DNA of 64,000 bases. Source: Saccharibacillus kuerlensis DSM 22868. GTDB lineage: Bacteria > Bacillota > Bacilli > Paenibacillales > Paenibacillaceae. The DNA is taken from positions 124,001 to 188,000 of the forward strand of contig NZ_KB899278.1 of NCBI RefSeq assembly GCF_000378145.1, in the 5' to 3' direction. The translations under genes and the position numbers were made by a program. Under the pieces are notes generated by a model that did no database searches, had not been told where the DNA came from, and was given only the letters and a program-made list of their open reading frames with translations. Each line of letters begins with the position of its first letter. Within the stretch, counting starts at the first letter, position 1. Below, in pieces: positions 31,416-42,991 of this stretch.

Positions 31416-31444
31416 AATATACCCTTTTGTGTGAAGCAAGTCAA
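31416..31444 (-). promoter_or_regulatory. Sigma-A promoter of the tRNA pair
   Basis: On the minus strand TTGACT (31439-31444), 17 bp, and TATATT (31416-31421), about 35 bases before tRNA-fMet. Confidence 0.8.
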
Positions 31445-31455
31445 GAACTTTCTTA

Positions 31456-33039
31456 TCAAGTTTGTTTCTGGGTTCTTACTCTGTTATTTTTGTTGGTTTT
31501 TTCGAAGAAAACAACTCTAGGTAATCCGCTCGGAGGCGGATCGCCAAATGTCAGCGTTCCATCCTCCGTAAACGGTCCTCCCAACCAGCGGCGTCCGTCA
31601 TTTTCCCATTGTTCCAATCCTTGTTTCGCTGGCAGTTCACCCTGTAAAACGCGCTGGAACAATGTTCTGCCGGTCTCGCCGATCTGCCACAGCTGCGGAT
31701 TTTTCTGCACGGCCTGGTCTTCGCGCTCCGCAATGGGCTCGGCCGGGCGCAGCTGAGTAAAAGCTTCGCTCCGATATCCGTTTTTCTCCGCTTCCCGAGC
31801 AATGGCGCTCAGCCGACTGGGCATCCGGTACGCATCATGCAGACCCATTGCCTGTATACGATCGCTTGTTGCAAAACGAATGAATTCCCAGGCTTCCTCT
31901 TTATGCGAACTTGATGAAGCGATGGAGAAGGTATCGCCGAGCTTAACGCCAGCACCTATTCCTTCCCTGCCGGGATGCACGGGCAGTGTTACTGTTCTCC
32001 ATTTGAACGGCTCAAATCCTTCGATTCTCTCCGCATTGCGTGAAGCTGTTTGCAGATCGGCAGCATAGCTGCTATCTGCAAATACCATTGCCGTTTTTCC
32101 GCCGAGAAACAAATCTCCTCCAAAAGGATCATAGCTTTCCGTAGTTGACTCCGGACGTAAAGCCAAAGGCAGCGCTTTTTCACGTGTCATATCGGCCAGC
32201 TTCGTCCAGACCTCCAACCATTCGGGCGTATTGACCGTCATCTCTTTCTTTTTCAAATCGAAAATGGACAGCCCCAGCGGATCGGTATAAGGACGAATAG
32301 CCCACAAAGGATCTTCTGCCAGCGTATGCGTGAACGATAAGCCGTAAACATGCTCCCCCTGCTCATCTTCTCCGCTGGCCGCCCTTGCCAACGCAAAGAC
32401 TTCCTCCCAAGACATGTCGTCTTCCGGCGGTTTAACACCCTTCTCTTCAAACCAATCGACGTTATAGTAGAGTGCAGACGACGTATAGTCCGACACGAGT
32501 CCATGCAGCTCGCCGCCTCCAAGCTCTTTCAATCCTTCGACTACAGCCGGTGCAAATTCATCCGTAGATTCGCCTGTACGTTTCATGTAGGGAGCCAGCT
32601 CTTCTGTCCATCCGCTGTCAATCGCCGAACGCAGTGTTTCGGGATCGAGAATCAACACATCGACCGGATTGTCGCCTTCAATAAGCTTTTTCAATTCTTC
32701 CAGCGGAGCCTTGGATTGATAATGCTCCGAATCCGGATCAAGATAGCGATAGCGCGTCGTGTCAATCGCAGGAACAATCTCAATATGTAAATCTGGATGA
32801 GTATATTCATATATGTCCGTGTAAGATTCGCGATAATAGCGGTCCCCTGCTTCTCCGGTCAAAATTCCGATCCGCAGTGTATCTTCATTTCCTGAGCCTG
32901 GAGTCATCCCACTTGATACTTCCTTTACAGGAGAACCCTTTGCTTCCTGATCATTCCCCGAAAAACAGCCCGGCAGCAGTAACAATGCTGCCAAAGCCGC
33001 CGTTACGCCTTTCCAGGAAAGGCCGATCCCCCTCTTCAT
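31456..33039 (-). CDS. Extracellular solute-binding lipoprotein, orphan
   Basis: A 527-residue binding lipoprotein (family 1 type). The ATG at 33039 follows GAGGGGCAGGG; the frame reaches 33084 without a site. The signal is KRGIGLSWKGVTAALAALLL, then the lipobox LPGC with Cys at about 25. Binding-protein features include NPVDVLILDPETLRSA, SDYTSSALYYNVDWFEEKG and KLGDTFSIASSSSHKEEAWE. No permease, ATPase or sensor is adjacent. It may serve a transporter elsewhere or be a relic. Its stop falls within about 15 bases of the tRNA promoter, and no terminator was seen. Confidence 0.88.
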   Translation of the reverse strand: MKRGIGLSWKGVTAALAALLLLPGCFSGNDQEAKGSPVKEVSSGMTPGSGNEDTLRIGILTGEAGDRYYRESYTDIYEYTHPDLHIEIVPAIDTTRYRYLDPDSEHYQSKAPLEELKKLIEGDNPVDVLILDPETLRSAIDSGWTEELAPYMKRTGESTDEFAPAVVEGLKELGGGELHGLVSDYTSSALYYNVDWFEEKGVKPPEDDMSWEEVFALARAASGEDEQGEHVYGLSFTHTLAEDPLWAIRPYTDPLGLSIFDLKKKEMTVNTPEWLEVWTKLADMTREKALPLALRPESTTESYDPFGGDLFLGGKTAMVFADSSYAADLQTASRNAERIEGFEPFKWRTVTLPVHPGREGIGAGVKLGDTFSIASSSSHKEEAWEFIRFATSDRIQAMGLHDAYRMPSRLSAIAREAEKNGYRSEAFTQLRPAEPIAEREDQAVQKNPQLWQIGETGRTLFQRVLQGELPAKQGLEQWENDGRRWLGGPFTEDGTLTFGDPPPSGLPRVVFFEKTNKNNRVRTQKQT

Positions 33040-33252
33040 GATCCCTGCCCCTCTCGTTGTCTGGGTTATCTGGTTACGCCTCATCTGATAAACGCAGCTT
33101 CCAGCCGATTAGTTGCGGATGGAACAGCTGTTTAACTATGTTTTCCGTATATTTATAAGCGAACAACCGCTTATTATTAATGTTTTCCTAAATTCAGCTT
33201 AACTCATTCCCGAAACCGAGTCTAGGCATACACCGGGAAAGAAAGATAAAAA

Positions 33253-33279
33253 AACCCGTGTCACCTTAATGACCGGGTT
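33253..33279 (-). terminator. Terminator of the pyr operon
   Basis: On the minus strand a stem AACCC(G)GTCA/TGAC(A)CGGGTT with a 6-nt loop is followed by a T run. It lies just past the pyrE stop. Confidence 0.75.
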
Positions 33280-33310
33280 CTTTTCGATAAATGATGTGAA
33301 GAAATGTCAC

Positions 33311-33952
33311 TCAACGGCCAAAAGCTGCCGGATCCTTGCGCCAAGATTGAAGCAGTTCAACCTGACTTTCTTGAATGGTGCCGAGCTGCAGAGCCGTCTG
33401 CATCAGTGCCGTATAGTTCGACAGCGTAACTAGCGGCACGTTCTCTTCGGCAAAAGCCTGCACTGCACGATCCAATTGATAGCTGAAAATCGCAAGTACC
33501 GCCAGCGGCTCGGCTCCTACTTCGCGCACGGCCAGAGCCGCTTTGAGCGAACTGCCACCGGTAGAGATCAAATCTTCGATTACCACGACTTTCTGACCCG
33601 GCTTGATCAGACCTTCAATCTGATTCTGCTTGCCGTGTCCTTTGGCTTTGTCGCGAATGTAGGCCATTGGCAGATTCAACTTCTGCGCTACCCATGCGGC
33701 ATGAGGAATGCCCGCCGTAGCGGTTCCGGCAATGACTTCTGCGTCAGGATACTGGCTGCGGATCAGCTCGGCAAATCCTTCCGCAATACGCTCGCGTACT
33801 TCTGGGTAAGCCATAGTCAACCGATTGTCGCAGTAGATCGGCGACTTGATGCCCGATGTCCAGGTAAAAGGCTCATCCGGACTCAGAGCTACTGCCCCGA
33901 TCTGAAGCAGATCCGCCGCAATTTTCGTTTCCGTTGTCATTTCAGTTGTCAT
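33311..33952 (-). CDS. pyrE: Orotate phosphoribosyltransferase
   Basis: A 213-residue enzyme that joins orotate to PRPP to make orotidine monophosphate, the fifth step of pyrimidine synthesis. Conserved parts are [16 protein letters not shown] (about 29-44), the flexible loop with [13 protein letters not shown] (about 98-110) and the PRPP loop [14 protein letters not shown] (about 122-135). The ATG at 33952 follows GGAGGAG. It is the last gene of the pyr operon, 46 bases after pyrF. Confidence 0.96.
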   Translation of the reverse strand: MTTEMTTETKIAADLLQIGAVALSPDEPFTWTSGIKSPIYCDNRLTMAYPEVRERIAEGFAELIRSQYPDAEVIAGTATAGIPHAAWVAQKLNLPMAYIRDKAKGHGKQNQIEGLIKPGQKVVVIEDLISTGGSSLKAALAVREVGAEPLAVLAIFSYQLDRAVQAFAEENVPLVTLSNYTALMQTALQLGTIQESQVELLQSWRKDPAAFGR

Positions 33953-33998
33953 ATCATTCTCTCCTCCGGATTCTTATTCCCTCATCACGATGCCTGCT

Positions 33999-34745
33999 CT
34001 ACTGCTGCTGTCGACTCATGTCTTCCAGGATCTGCAGCGCGGCTTCTCTCGGATCGGCAGCTGCCGTAATAGGTCGGCCGACAACGATATAATCGCTGCC
34101 GCCGGAGATTGCTTCACCCGGCGTTTTGGTGCGCGACTGATCGTTTGCTGCACTGCCCGCTGGGCGGATTCCCGGCGTAACTGTGCGGAAGGACGATCCG
34201 CATGCCCTTTTGATACCTTCCGCTTCGAGAGGACTCGCTACTACACCGTCCAACCCGGCTCCTGCAGCCAGCTTGGCATAGCGAATAACCGTATCTTCCA
34301 CACTGCCTGGAATTCCGATTTCTTCATTCATCGTGACAGAATCTGTGCTGGTCAGCTGCGTAACAGCGATAACAAGCGGTCGGCTCAGTGAAGAATCTGC
34401 AGCTAACGCTTCTTCTACGCCCTCCACCGCCGCCGCCATCATTTTCGATCCGCCTGCGGCATGAACATTGAACATATCGACACCAAGTTTAGCGATGCTG
34501 TTTGCGCCGCCTTTGACCGTATTCGGGATGTCGTGCATTTTCAAGTCGAGGAAGACCGAATAGCCGAGCGATTTCAATTCGCGTACGAACTGCGGCCCCG
34601 CTTGATAATACAGCTGCATGCCCACTTTCATATAGCAGGGAATACCTTCAAGCTTGCGAATCAGAGTCCGGGCCGATTCTGCATCGGGATAATCAAGCGC
34701 AATCATAAGCCGCTGTGCCATTTCTGAAGTCAGTGTCGAAGTCAT
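33999..34745 (-). CDS. pyrF: Orotidine 5'-phosphate decarboxylase
   Basis: A 248-residue TIM-barrel enzyme that decarboxylates OMP to UMP. The active-site motif DLKMHDIPNTVKGG (about 60-73), with the catalytic D-x-K-x-x-D triad, is intact. The phosphate-binding VTPGIRPAG lies near 188-196. The ATG at 34745 follows GGAGGA; the frame extends to 34850 without a site. A 217-bp gap with two strong hairpins separates it from carB, where pyrK and pyrD lie in Bacillus subtilis. Confidence 0.96.
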   Translation of the reverse strand: MTSTLTSEMAQRLMIALDYPDAESARTLIRKLEGIPCYMKVGMQLYYQAGPQFVRELKSLGYSVFLDLKMHDIPNTVKGGANSIAKLGVDMFNVHAAGGSKMMAAAVEGVEEALAADSSLSRPLVIAVTQLTSTDSVTMNEEIGIPGSVEDTVIRYAKLAAGAGLDGVVASPLEAEGIKRACGSSFRTVTPGIRPAGSAANDQSRTKTPGEAISGGSDYIVVGRPITAAADPREAALQILEDMSRQQQ

Positions 34746-34855
34746 CCGTTTCCTCCGTGTTTCGTATTTGGCTTCCCAACCGTCTGTTCCAGCCGATTCA
34801 GCCATATGTTCCGGCCGTATGCTGCGTATACTTACAGCAGACGAGCGCATACGAG

Positions 34856-34937
34856 AGGCGCCTGCAAAATCTGCATGGCGCCTGTCGTCCGATCATAATG
34901 TCGTCCCGGTATGACGGATAACCGTTATACCGGGACG
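34856..34937 (-). promoter_or_regulatory. Two strong hairpins between carB and pyrF
   Basis: One stem is AGGCGCC/GGCGCCT (34856-34862 with 34877-34883). The other is a 16-bp stem with one G-U (34902-34917 with 34922-34937) and a 4-nt loop. Neither has a minus-strand T tail, so they may shape or stabilise the mRNA. There is no gene in this 217-bp gap. Confidence 0.55.
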
Positions 34938-34962
34938 TTTGCTGCCTTTTATGGCGAATCGT

Positions 34963-37900
34963 TTAGCGGTTGAGCGCACCTACAGGCATAGCTCGGGATG
35001 TAAAACTTACCGTCTCCAGCATGTCCAGAAGCGCTGCAACTGTATCGAGAGAGGTCATGCAGACCACACCGTTTTCAACTGCTTCCCGGCGGATGCGGAA
35101 GCCGTCGCGTACCGGCGTCTTGCCTTTCGTCAGCGTACTGAATACGAAGTTCGCTTCGCCGCTGCGGATCTTGTCAAGAATGTTCGGTTCGCCTTCACTC
35201 AGCTTGTTCACGCGCGTAACCGGAATGCCCGCGTCTTCAAGCGCTTTGGCCGTACCGCCAGTTGCCATCAGCGAGTAGCCCAGCGTGTAGAAACCTTCCA
35301 TCAGTTTCACCGCTTCTTCTTTATCCTTGTCGGCTACCGTTACAATGATCGACCCGGTAGAAGGAATTTTCATGCCTGCTCCTATAAGACCTTTGTACAG
35401 CGCCTTGGCGTAATGCTTGTCGCGGCCCATCACTTCGCCTGTCGACTTCATTTCCGGACCGAGCGTAGGCTCGACGCGGCGCAGCTTGGCAAAGGAGAAT
35501 ACCGGAACTTTGACCGCGACTTGGTCGCTTTCCGGCCACAGACCTTCCTTGTAATCCAGATCCTTCAGTTTGACACCAAGGATCGCCTGAGTAGCCAGGT
35601 TTGCCATCGGGATGTCCGTGACTTTGCTCAGGAACGGAACCGTACGCGACGAACGCGGATTTACTTCGATGACGTAGACTTCATCTTTGAAAATGACGAA
35701 CTGAATGTTCAGCAGCCCGATCGTTTTCAGTTCTTTGGCAATGCGGATCGTAATGTCTACCACTTTTTCCTGCAGTTCCTTGGACAGATGCTGCGGCGGA
35801 TATACGGCTATGGAGTCGCCGGAGTGAACGCCTGCACGTTCGATATGTTCCATAATCCCCGGAATGAGTACGGTCTCGCCGTCGCAGATCGCGTCGACCT
35901 CGACTTCCTTGCCCAGCATGTAGCGGTCAATCAGAACCGGATGCTCCGGATTGATATCTACCGCTTCTTTCATATAGCTCAGCAGATCCTCATCGGAGTA
36001 TACGATTTCCATCGCGCGGCCGCCGAGGACATACGATGGACGTACAAGTACCGGATAGCCCAGTCCCTGTGCCGTTTCAACAGCCTGGTCAACCGACGTG
36101 ACCGTCTTGCCTTTCGGCTGCGCGATATCCAAGCGGGACAGCATCGCTTCAAACCGCTTGCGGTCTTCCGCTTCGTCAATGCTGTCAAGCGACGTGCCGA
36201 GGATGTTTACACCTGCATCCTGCAGCGGTTTTGCCAGATTGATCGCCGTTTGTCCGCCGAACTGCACGATAACGCCGACCGGCTTCTCCTGTTCGATCAC
36301 ATTCATTACATCTTCGAAGAACAGCGGCTCGAAGTAAAGACGATCGGATGTGTTGAAGTCGGTCGAGACCGTCTCCGGGTTGTTATTGATAATGATTGCT
36401 TCGTAACCGGCTTTGCGAATCGCCCACACCGCATGAACCGTAGAGTAGTCAAATTCGATACCCTGACCGATCCGGATCGGTCCGGAACCGAGCACGATAA
36501 TTTTCTGCTTATCCGTCTGGGTAACTTCATTTTCCTGCTCATAAGTGGAGTAGTAGTAAGGCGTCTCCGATTCAAACTCGGCCGCACATGTATCAACCAT
36601 CTTGTAGACCGGAACCAGTCCGATTTCTTTGCGGTAAGCGCGGACTTCGGCTTCCTTCGTCAGTCTTCCTCCTTGACGACCCGGTGCACGCAGCTCTGCG
36701 ATTGCGCGGTCGGTGAAGCCCATGCGCTTCGCTTCGGTCAGCAGCTCGTCCGACAGCTCGTCAGTCTCGGCCAGTACCGTTTCGAATACGACAATACGTT
36801 CGATCTTATCAAGGAACCACCAATCCACCTTGGTCAGGTCTTGGATGGTTTCCAGCGTATAGCCGCGGCGGAACGCTTCGGCAATCAGGAACATCCGCTC
36901 GTCGTCAGGCTTCGTCAGACGGCTGTTCAGTTCGTCTTCACTCAGCGCATTCGCACCTTTGATCAGCAGACGATGCGTGCCGATCTCCAGCGAACGGACC
37001 GCTTTCTGGATCGACTCTTCAAACGTTCGGCCGATTGCCATAACTTCGCCGGTCGCTTTCATCTGCGTACCAAGCTTACGGTTGGCATGAGTGAATTTAT
37101 CGAACGGCCAGCGTGGGATTTTCGATACAATATAGTCAAGCGCCGGCTCGAAGCACGCGTAAGTCTGTCCGGTTACCGGATTCATCAGCTCGTCCAGCGT
37201 GTAGCCGAGCGCAATCTTCGACGCCATTTTGGCAATTGGATATCCGGTTGCTTTGGATGCGAGCGCCGACGAGCGGCTAACCCGCGGATTGACTTCGATC
37301 ACATAGTATTGGAAGCTGTGCGGGTCGAGCGCGAACTGCACATTGCAGCCGCCTTCGATATTCAGTGCACGAATGATCTTCAGCGATGCGGAACGCAGCA
37401 TCTGATATTCGCGATCGGACAGCGTCTGGCTCGGCGCAACTACGATACTGTCGCCGGTATGTACGCCGACCGGATCGAAGTTTTCCATATTGCAGACAAC
37501 GATACAGTTGTCGTTCGCGTCGCGCATGACTTCGTATTCGACTTCCTTCATGCCGGCGATGCTGCGCTCAACCAAGCACTGCCCGATTGGGCTGTAGCGC
37601 AGGCCAGATACGACGATCTCGCGCAGTTCTTCCTCATTGATACAGATGCCGCCACCTGTTCCGCCAAGCGTGTAGGCCGGACGCACAATGATCGGATAGC
37701 CGATTTCGTTTGCAAAATCGAGAGCTTCATTCAGCGTTGTGACGATAACGCTGTCCGGTACCGGCTGGTCCAGCTCGCGCATCAGATCGCGGAACAGATC
37801 GCGGTCTTCCGCTTTTTCGATCGATTCCAACTGCGTACCAAGCAGCTTCACATTTTCACTTTCAAGTACACCGGCACGCGCCAGCTCAACCGCCATGTTC

Positions 37901-38187
37901 AGGCCGGTCTGTCCGCCAAGAGTTGGCAGCAGACCGTCCGGACGTTCATGACGAATGATCTGAGTCACAAAATCGAGTGTAATCGGTTCGATGTAGACTT
38001 TGTCCGCCATGTTCGTATCGGTCATGATTGTCGCCGGGTTGCTGTTGATAAGGACGACTTCTACGCCCTCTTCCTTCAGTGCCTGACACGCTTGAGTACC
38101 GGCATAGTCGAACTCGGCCGCCTGGCCAATAACGATCGGACCTGAGCCGATCACCAGAATTTTTTTGAGTTTATCGTTTTTCGGCAT
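34963..38187 (-). CDS. carB: Carbamoyl phosphate synthase, large subunit
   Basis: A 1074-residue synthetase subunit that makes carbamoyl phosphate from bicarbonate, ATP and ammonia delivered by CarA. Two homologous ATP-grasp halves are evident: [20 protein letters not shown] at the start and [20 protein letters not shown] near 555. Each is followed by its own carbamate- or carboxyphosphate-forming domain ([40 protein letters not shown]). The C-terminal methylglyoxal synthase-like allosteric domain (about 935-1060, [20 protein letters not shown]) would bind UMP. Length is standard. It begins two bases after the carA stop. Confidence 0.97.
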   Translation of the reverse strand: MPKNDKLKKILVIGSGPIVIGQAAEFDYAGTQACQALKEEGVEVVLINSNPATIMTDTNMADKVYIEPITLDFVTQIIRHERPDGLLPTLGGQTGLNMAVELARAGVLESENVKLLGTQLESIEKAEDRDLFRDLMRELDQPVPDSVIVTTLNEALDFANEIGYPIIVRPAYTLGGTGGGICINEEELREIVVSGLRYSPIGQCLVERSIAGMKEVEYEVMRDANDNCIVVCNMENFDPVGVHTGDSIVVAPSQTLSDREYQMLRSASLKIIRALNIEGGCNVQFALDPHSFQYYVIEVNPRVSRSSALASKATGYPIAKMASKIALGYTLDELMNPVTGQTYACFEPALDYIVSKIPRWPFDKFTHANRKLGTQMKATGEVMAIGRTFEESIQKAVRSLEIGTHRLLIKGANALSEDELNSRLTKPDDERMFLIAEAFRRGYTLETIQDLTKVDWWFLDKIERIVVFETVLAETDELSDELLTEAKRMGFTDRAIAELRAPGRQGGRLTKEAEVRAYRKEIGLVPVYKMVDTCAAEFESETPYYYSTYEQENEVTQTDKQKIIVLGSGPIRIGQGIEFDYSTVHAVWAIRKAGYEAIIINNNPETVSTDFNTSDRLYFEPLFFEDVMNVIEQEKPVGVIVQFGGQTAINLAKPLQDAGVNILGTSLDSIDEAEDRKRFEAMLSRLDIAQPKGKTVTSVDQAVETAQGLGYPVLVRPSYVLGGRAMEIVYSDEDLLSYMKEAVDINPEHPVLIDRYMLGKEVEVDAICDGETVLIPGIMEHIERAGVHSGDSIAVYPPQHLSKELQEKVVDITIRIAKELKTIGLLNIQFVIFKDEVYVIEVNPRSSRTVPFLSKVTDIPMANLATQAILGVKLKDLDYKEGLWPESDQVAVKVPVFSFAKLRRVEPTLGPEMKSTGEVMGRDKHYAKALYKGLIGAGMKIPSTGSIIVTVADKDKEEAVKLMEGFYTLGYSLMATGGTAKALEDAGIPVTRVNKLSEGEPNILDKIRSGEANFVFSTLTKGKTPVRDGFRIRREAVENGVVCMTSLDTVAALLDMLETVSFTSRAMPVGALNR

Positions 38188-38189
38188 AA

Positions 38190-39320
38190 TTAACGTGCTC
38201 CTCTCATGGCGGCCATCATTGCCGCTTGACGCGGCTGCTTTGGACTGCTCTTTTTATATTCGCGGATTGTGTCAATGAAACGGTCAAACAGATAGCTGTT
38301 GTCGAATGGTCCAGGCGCCGCTTCCGGGTGATACTGAACGGAGAAGGCCGGGAACTTTTTATGGCGCAGTCCTTCGATTGTCTTATCGTTATTGTTGATA
38401 TGCGTCACTTCGAAATCGGTATTGGCCAGCGAATCCGCTTTGACCGTATAACCATGATTCTGCGAAGTGATGTAGCAGCGGCCCGTATCGAGCTCTTTGA
38501 CCGGGTGATTGCCACCGCGATGCCCGAATTTCAGCTTCTCGGTATCCGCTCCGCCAGCCAGAGCCAGCAGTTGATGTCCAAGGCAGATACCGAAGATCGG
38601 GTATTCGCCAAGAAGCTGTTTGATCGTCTCGACTGCCTGCGGCACATCTTTCGGATCTCCAGGGCCGTTGGAGAGTTGGATACCGTCCGGATTAAGCCGG
38701 CGGATCTGATCGGCCGTTGTATCTTGAGGTACTACAACGATGTCGCAGCCGCGAGCACTTAACTCCCGCACGATACCGCTCTTCGCTCCGTAATCGATCA
38801 GAACGATGCGCTCGCCATTTCCGGGGCTGTTGTAAACATGCTGTGTTGAGGTGCGTTTTACCTGATCGTTCGCAAACGCGGAACCGCTCAGCATCTCTTT
38901 CAATTCTTCGACCGATTTGTCTCCTGCCGTCAGGATGCCTCGCATTGTACCGTGATTGCGCAAAATTCGAGTCAGCATCCGAGTGTCGATATCGCTGATG
39001 CCGACAATGCCATGTTCCTTGAGCAGTTCGTCAAGGGTATATTCTGCACGCCAGTTGCTTGGTACCGGCTCGTATCGCCGCACAACGAAGCCGTTCACGA
39101 ACGGACGGACCGATTCGAAGTCGTCGCGGGTAATGCCGTAGTTCCCGATCAGCGGGTAGGTCATCGTTACGATTTGATTGCAATAAGAAGGATCGGACAA
39201 TACCTCCTGGTAGCCTGTGATGCCTGTATTGAATACGACCTCTCCGGTTGTATCTCCCTGAGCGCCGAACGAGCGGCCGGTAAACAGGGTACCGTCTTCG
39301 AGCAGAAGTTTTGCCTGCAT
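38190..39320 (-). CDS. carA: Carbamoyl phosphate synthase, small (glutaminase) subunit
   Basis: A 376-residue glutaminase subunit that supplies ammonia to CarB. The N-terminal domain starts [19 protein letters not shown]. The class I amidotransferase domain has the nucleophile Cys in [18 protein letters not shown] (about 240-257) and the His/Glu pair in [14 protein letters not shown] (about 336-349). The ATG at 39320 follows AAGGAGG. It is tightly coupled to carB and lies 137 bases after pyrC, the largest gap in the 5' part of the operon. Confidence 0.97.
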   Translation of the reverse strand: MQAKLLLEDGTLFTGRSFGAQGDTTGEVVFNTGITGYQEVLSDPSYCNQIVTMTYPLIGNYGITRDDFESVRPFVNGFVVRRYEPVPSNWRAEYTLDELLKEHGIVGISDIDTRMLTRILRNHGTMRGILTAGDKSVEELKEMLSGSAFANDQVKRTSTQHVYNSPGNGERIVLIDYGAKSGIVRELSARGCDIVVVPQDTTADQIRRLNPDGIQLSNGPGDPKDVPQAVETIKQLLGEYPIFGICLGHQLLALAGGADTEKLKFGHRGGNHPVKELDTGRCYITSQNHGYTVKADSLANTDFEVTHINNNDKTIEGLRHKKFPAFSVQYHPEAAPGPFDNSYLFDRFIDTIREYKKSSPKQPRQAAMMAAMRGAR

Positions 39321-39457
39321 GGTATAGAATCCTCCTTGTAAGTGGGACTTTCATTGTAAGTGGACTTTCACTGATCTTGATCAGCTGTCTTTATTTCTAT
39401 CTATATGGAAGAACTTGCGTTCTTCGTATATTCAAGTTTGTGATAATTTGACGAAGC

Positions 39458-40807
39458 TCAGATGTTTACATGCTGTGCATGTTCAGCACCGAACACGGCG
39501 CGGCCCGCGACGAATGTCACAACCGGCCAGCCGGAAAGCCGGCGTCCTGTGAACGGAGTATTGCGTCCTTTGCTGGCGAATTCGTTCGGATCGACCGCTT
39601 TTTCAAGTTCCAGATCGATTACCGTAAGGTCGGCGGCTGCGCCAACTTCCAACTTGCCGGATGCCAGACCGAACACGCGGGCCGGGTCCTGGGTCATGCG
39701 CCGAACGAGGAAGTCGAGATTCCAGCGTCCTGTCTTGACGAATTCCGTATACAGCAGCGGGAAGGCGGTCTCGAAGCCAACAATGCCGAATGGAGCGAGC
39801 TGCATTCCTTTTGCTTTTTCTTCTTCACTGTGCGGTGCGTGGTCGGTCACGATAATATCGATTGTGCCGTCCTCCAGTGCTTCAATGCATGCCGCGACAT
39901 CGCGAGGTGTACGCAGTGGAGGGTTCATTTTCCAATTGGAGTCCATGCCCGGGATGTCTTCGTCCGACAGGACCAGATGGTGCGGACATACTTCGGCGGT
40001 TACTTTCACACCGATCGATTTGGCGAGACGGATCAGGCGGATCGACTGCTCGGTGCTGACGTGGCAGACATGGTAGTGTACGCCTGTCGCTTCAGCCAGC
40101 AGTACATCGCGTCCGACATGAATCGCTTCGGATTCGTTCGGGATGCCTTTGATGCCGTGCTTTTTCGCGAAGTTTCCTTCCGAAACGTACAACCCTTTTA
40201 CCAACGAATCGTCTTCGCAGTGGGCGATAACTGGCATGCCGAGCTCGGCGGCTTTTGTCATGGCGTCCTTCATCATTTGCGCATTTTGCACGCCCACTCC
40301 GTCATCCGTAAAGCCGATTGCGCCTGCTGCTTTTAAGGCTTCGAAGTCGGTCAGCTCGCGGCCCAGCTCATTTTTGGTAATCGCCGCATAAGGCAGCACA
40401 TTGACCAGGTTCGCTTCTTTCGCCTTGTCCAGCACCAACTTGACCGTATCCGGATTGTCCGTTACCGGCTTGGTGTTCGGCATGCAGGCGATAGTCGTGA
40501 ATCCGCCCTGGGCTGCCGAACGCGCGCCGCTTTCGATCGTTTCTTTATGTTCAAAACCGGGTTCGCGCAGATGCACATGCATGTCGATCAGACCCGGTGT
40601 CACGAGCTTGCCCTGCGCATCGTACACGGTCATTGTTCCGCTCCCATTTTCGATCAGCCGCTGATCGGCCGCCTTGTAGGAACCCGAAGCTAAAATCGCC
40701 AGCACTTTTCCGTTTTGAATCAGGATGTCGCTGCGCTGCATCTGTCCATCCTCGTTCAGCACGTTTGCATTTTGAATCCACACGTCTACGTTCGAATAAT
40801 TTTTCAT
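39458..40807 (-). CDS. pyrC: Dihydroorotase
   Basis: A 449-residue zinc amidohydrolase that cyclises carbamoyl aspartate to dihydroorotate. The metal-site motif is DMHVHLREPGFEHKETI (about 75-91). Further ligands are expected in the HVGRDVLLAEATGVHYHVCH region and in IIVTDHAPHSEEEK (about 313-326). I take the ATG at 40807, which lies 7 nt after GGGAGGG; the in-frame TTG at 40813 is too close to it. Class I (Bacillus) type by length and motif. Confidence 0.96.
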   Translation of the reverse strand: MKNYSNVDVWIQNANVLNEDGQMQRSDILIQNGKVLAILASGSYKAADQRLIENGSGTMTVYDAQGKLVTPGLIDMHVHLREPGFEHKETIESGARSAAQGGFTTIACMPNTKPVTDNPDTVKLVLDKAKEANLVNVLPYAAITKNELGRELTDFEALKAAGAIGFTDDGVGVQNAQMMKDAMTKAAELGMPVIAHCEDDSLVKGLYVSEGNFAKKHGIKGIPNESEAIHVGRDVLLAEATGVHYHVCHVSTEQSIRLIRLAKSIGVKVTAEVCPHHLVLSDEDIPGMDSNWKMNPPLRTPRDVAACIEALEDGTIDIIVTDHAPHSEEEKAKGMQLAPFGIVGFETAFPLLYTEFVKTGRWNLDFLVRRMTQDPARVFGLASGKLEVGAAADLTVIDLELEKAVDPNEFASKGRNTPFTGRRLSGWPVVTFVAGRAVFGAEHAQHVNI

Positions 40808-40901
40808 CTTCAAAGCCCTCCCGGTTCCGTTCTCGCTTATCCCTATTTCCCGTTCATTTTTCCCGATTCGCTTTATTGCTTGATCGCTTTGCTACCGCAA
40901 T

Positions 40902-42436
<1,535 letters not shown>

Positions 42437-42442
42437 TTATAC

Positions 42443-42490
42443 AAAAAGACCCCTTGCCCATTCGGATGATCCGAGTACAGGCAAGGGGTC
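42443..42490 (-). terminator. PyrR-controlled attenuator terminator
   Basis: On the minus strand an 11-bp GC-rich stem (42480-42490 with 42448-42458) with a 21-nt loop is followed by TTTTTG. It lies in the pyrR leader, downstream of the PyrR-binding loop. Confidence 0.85.
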
Positions 42491-42582
42491 GAAATCGACA
42501 CAACCATGTGACGAAGCGCGCCAAAAATAATCTGCTCTCGGCAGATACATTCCTGGTGAATCGTCGTTCACGTTACCTTGCC

Positions 42583-42596
42583 AGTCTCACGGGACT
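42583..42596 (-). promoter_or_regulatory. PyrR-binding loop (anti-antiterminator)
   Basis: The minus-strand AGTCCCGTGAGACT matches the PyrR RNA consensus ARUCC-N-G-N-GAG-R-YU and forms its own short hairpin. It lies about 45 bases after the predicted start of the pyr transcript. Confidence 0.8.
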
Positions 42597-42646
42597 GAAT
42601 TAAAGGTGCTATTCATTGGGCGCAACCTGCGCCGCTGTTGCAATGA

Positions 42647-42675
42647 ATTATGACAGAAGGGACTTCTTCTGTCAA
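42647..42675 (-). promoter_or_regulatory. Sigma-A promoter of the pyr operon
   Basis: On the minus strand TTGACA (42670-42675), 17 bp, and CATAAT (42647-42652). The predicted leader to the pyrR start is about 270 nt and carries the PyrR loop and attenuator. The remaining gap to 42991 holds nothing else except a possible chemoreceptor promoter. Confidence 0.85.
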
Positions 42676-42927
42676 CCACCTATGCTCGCCTTTACCTTCG
42701 CCGTTCGGTCGGCCATCACTTTCCGACTTTGTCATTATGCATGATATATGCATAAAATCAACGTATTTGCTTTTTCTCTTTATAATTATACATCATAATG
42801 TTGTATTTATTCAATAGTTATTTCTTTTTATTCGGGAGCAGCTCGGGTTCGGAACTTCTATATCCTTTCTCAACTGCTAAAATACAAATTTTTATGATCT
42901 ATAGAACATTTTATGAAAACGATTGCT

Positions 42928-42954
42928 TGACTTTCGTTCCGTCTTTGCCGACAT
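42928..42954 (+). promoter_or_regulatory. Possible weak sigma-D promoter of second chemoreceptor
   Basis: GCCGACAT (42947-42954) is one base off the sigma-D -10 consensus, but the -35 position reads TGAC, not TAAA. It lies about 38 bases upstream of the start codon. Confidence 0.3.
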
Positions 42955-42991
42955 ATAAAGTAATATGCATGATACAAGAGGAGGTTAACAT

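Noticed and set aside
34939-38145. Very long plus-strand frame of 1068 codons opposite carB
   Set aside because: It is a shadow of carB. The minus frame matches carbamoyl phosphate synthase end to end, and the plus frame has no recognisable motif or ribosome site.
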